From Chryseobacterium gleum (GTDB lineage Bacteria; Bacteroidota; Bacteroidia; Flavobacteriales_D; Crocinitomicaceae), in the NCBI GenBank assembly GCA_943326315.2, contig CALPSU020000143.1:1-6566 (forward strand): DNA of 6,566 bases, in the 5' to 3' direction. This document shows, piece by piece, positions 5,544 to 6,566 of this stretch (positions within the stretch are counted from its first letter, which is position 1; every line of letters starts with the position of its first letter). The notes under the pieces were generated by a model that did not search any database, was not told the DNA's origin, and saw only the letters and a program-made list of their open reading frames with translations. The position numbers were made by a program, and so were the translations under genes.

Positions 5544-6566
5544 ATGAAATACTGGATAAATAGCATATTGCATAGTTACAGTCAGATTTTTTATTCAATG
5601 GATAAAGTATTGGCTTTAGCTATTTTGTTAATCACTTTTTTCACTCCTCACTTAGGGTTATCAGGTTTGTTAGCGGTTGTTTTAATAAATGTAACGGCTT
5701 ATTTTATCGGGATAAATAGATTTTTAATTGCAGAGGGATTGTATGGTTTCAATGCGCTTTTGTTAGGTTTGTTTTTAGGGTTTCAATACGAAATTAATGA
5801 AACATTTATCTTGCTTTTCATCGTTTCTATTGCAATGTTACTTATCATTTCAGTTTGGTTACATGGAATATTTAGTAAACATAAATTACCATTTTTAGCA
5901 TTTCCATTTATTATAACATATTGCATAATATCACTTTCTTCAGGCAGTTTTACGCATATCCATTTAAATGAAGATTTAGCTTTTGTAGTGAATCAAATTG
6001 CGAAAGAAAAAATGACACCGTATTACCATTTGACACATTCATTAGACGAAATGGTATTACCAAAATTCTTACTGATTTATTTTAAAACATTAGCAGGTAC
6101 ATTTTTTCAAAGCACTGTTTTAGCTGGTGTAATAGTAGCAGGAGCTTTATTGTATTTCTCTAGAATAGCATTTACGTTAAGTTTAGTAGGTTTTCTTTCA
6201 GCTTATTTATTTTATTCAGCTTTTGGTGCAGATGTAAACGATTTGGATTTAAATTTAGTAGGCTCAAATTTTATTTTTATGGGCATTGGAATTGGATGTT
6301 TTTATTTAATTCCAAATGGGTATAGCTACTTTGCAGTTTTTTGTTTGACTCCAATTTTGATGATGTTAATGATTTTCTTAAATAAAACTATGGAGGTTTT
6401 TCAATTGAAGTCATTTACTCTTTCATTTAGTGTTATTATAGCTTTGTTTTTATTGTTTTTGCAACACAGATGGTTTCATCGATTTCTTCAATTAGTTACC
6501 ATTCAATATTATTCAGCAGAAAAAACAATTTATAAATATAAAACTTCAATTGATCGATTTAAGAAT
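5544..6566 (+). CDS. Urea-transporter-family (UT) integral membrane protein, C-terminus cut by window edge
   Basis: The frame is open from ATG 5544 to the last base: 341 codons with no stop. The protein is strongly hydrophobic with about ten membrane spans, arranged as two similar halves. The first half has 'IAEGLYGFNALLLGLFLG' (62-79), matching the UT hallmark GLYGFNGxLxGLxLG. The second has 'AGTFFQSTVLAGVIVAGALL' (184-203) and 'LNLVGSNFIFMGIGIGCFYL' (236-255), matching the equivalent repeat of the pore. UT proteins are channels for urea and small amides. The last span ends near 306, and a charged segment 'YYSAEKTIYKYKTSIDRFKN' begins at 322, so the protein continues past the channel. From memory, Bacteroidota UT proteins are often fused to a C-terminal M23 metallopeptidase; this cannot be seen here. 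It is the fourth gene of the apparent operon, with an in-frame TAA at 5526 supporting the start. No urease gene is in the window. Confidence 0.82.
   Translation, partial: MKYWINSILHSYSQIFYSMDKVLALAILLITFFTPHLGLSGLLAVVLINVTAYFIGINRFLIAEGLYGFNALLLGLFLGFQYEINETFILLFIVSIAMLLIISVWLHGIFSKHKLPFLAFPFIITYCIISLSSGSFTHIHLNEDLAFVVNQIAKEKMTPYYHLTHSLDEMVLPKFLLIYFKTLAGTFFQSTVLAGVIVAGALLYFSRIAFTLSLVGFLSAYLFYSAFGADVNDLDLNLVGSNFIFMGIGIGCFYLIPNGYSYFAVFCLTPILMMLMIFLNKTMEVFQLKSFTLSFSVIIALFLLFLQHRWFHRFLQLVTIQYYSAEKTIYKYKTSIDRFKN

Overview
The window is AT-rich chromosomal DNA from a member of the Bacteroidota, most likely class Flavobacteriia. Three things point there: the low GC, the gene content (a LytTR regulator with 'RVHRSYIV', an AAA_14/DUF4143-type ATPase, a Flavobacteriia-style urea-transporter homologue), and the near absence of Shine-Dalgarno sequences, with starts preceded by A-rich tracts. 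Species cannot be read from the sequence.

Layout. Positions 1-456 (minus strand) hold the N-terminal 152 codons of an ATPase that runs off the left edge. Positions 457-801 are a divergent intergenic region almost filled by a degenerate tandem array with an exact 29-bp period. Positions 802-1596 encode a complete short-chain dehydrogenase/reductase. A short spacer with a 6-bp-period repeat follows (1602-1667), then a LytTR response regulator (1783-2481) whose receiver domain has lost its phospho-acceptor aspartate and other phosphorylation residues. A 243-bp spacer contains a 51-bp-period duplication and matching inverted sequence.

The right half is a co-directional set that looks like one operon: a PqqD-like small protein (2725-2973), an ATP-grasp ligase overlapping it by 8 nt (2966-4015), a fold-type III PLP decarboxylase related to diaminopimelate decarboxylase (4080-5435), and a urea-transporter-family membrane protein cut by the right edge (5544-6566). 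I infer a small pathway in which an amino acid or peptide is joined by ATP-dependent ligation, a carboxylate is removed, and a small polar molecule may cross the membrane. The substrate is unknown and no precursor peptide gene is visible in the window.

The spacers around this operon carry low-complexity arrays with a strict 7-bp period. TTAG (or its complement CTAA) recurs every 7 bases with three variable bases between. Two arrays begin on the stop codon of the preceding gene, and one flips orientation in the middle to form an inverted repeat. These arrays, the 29-bp array, the pseudo-receiver regulator and the unusual operon are the parts most worth a second look.
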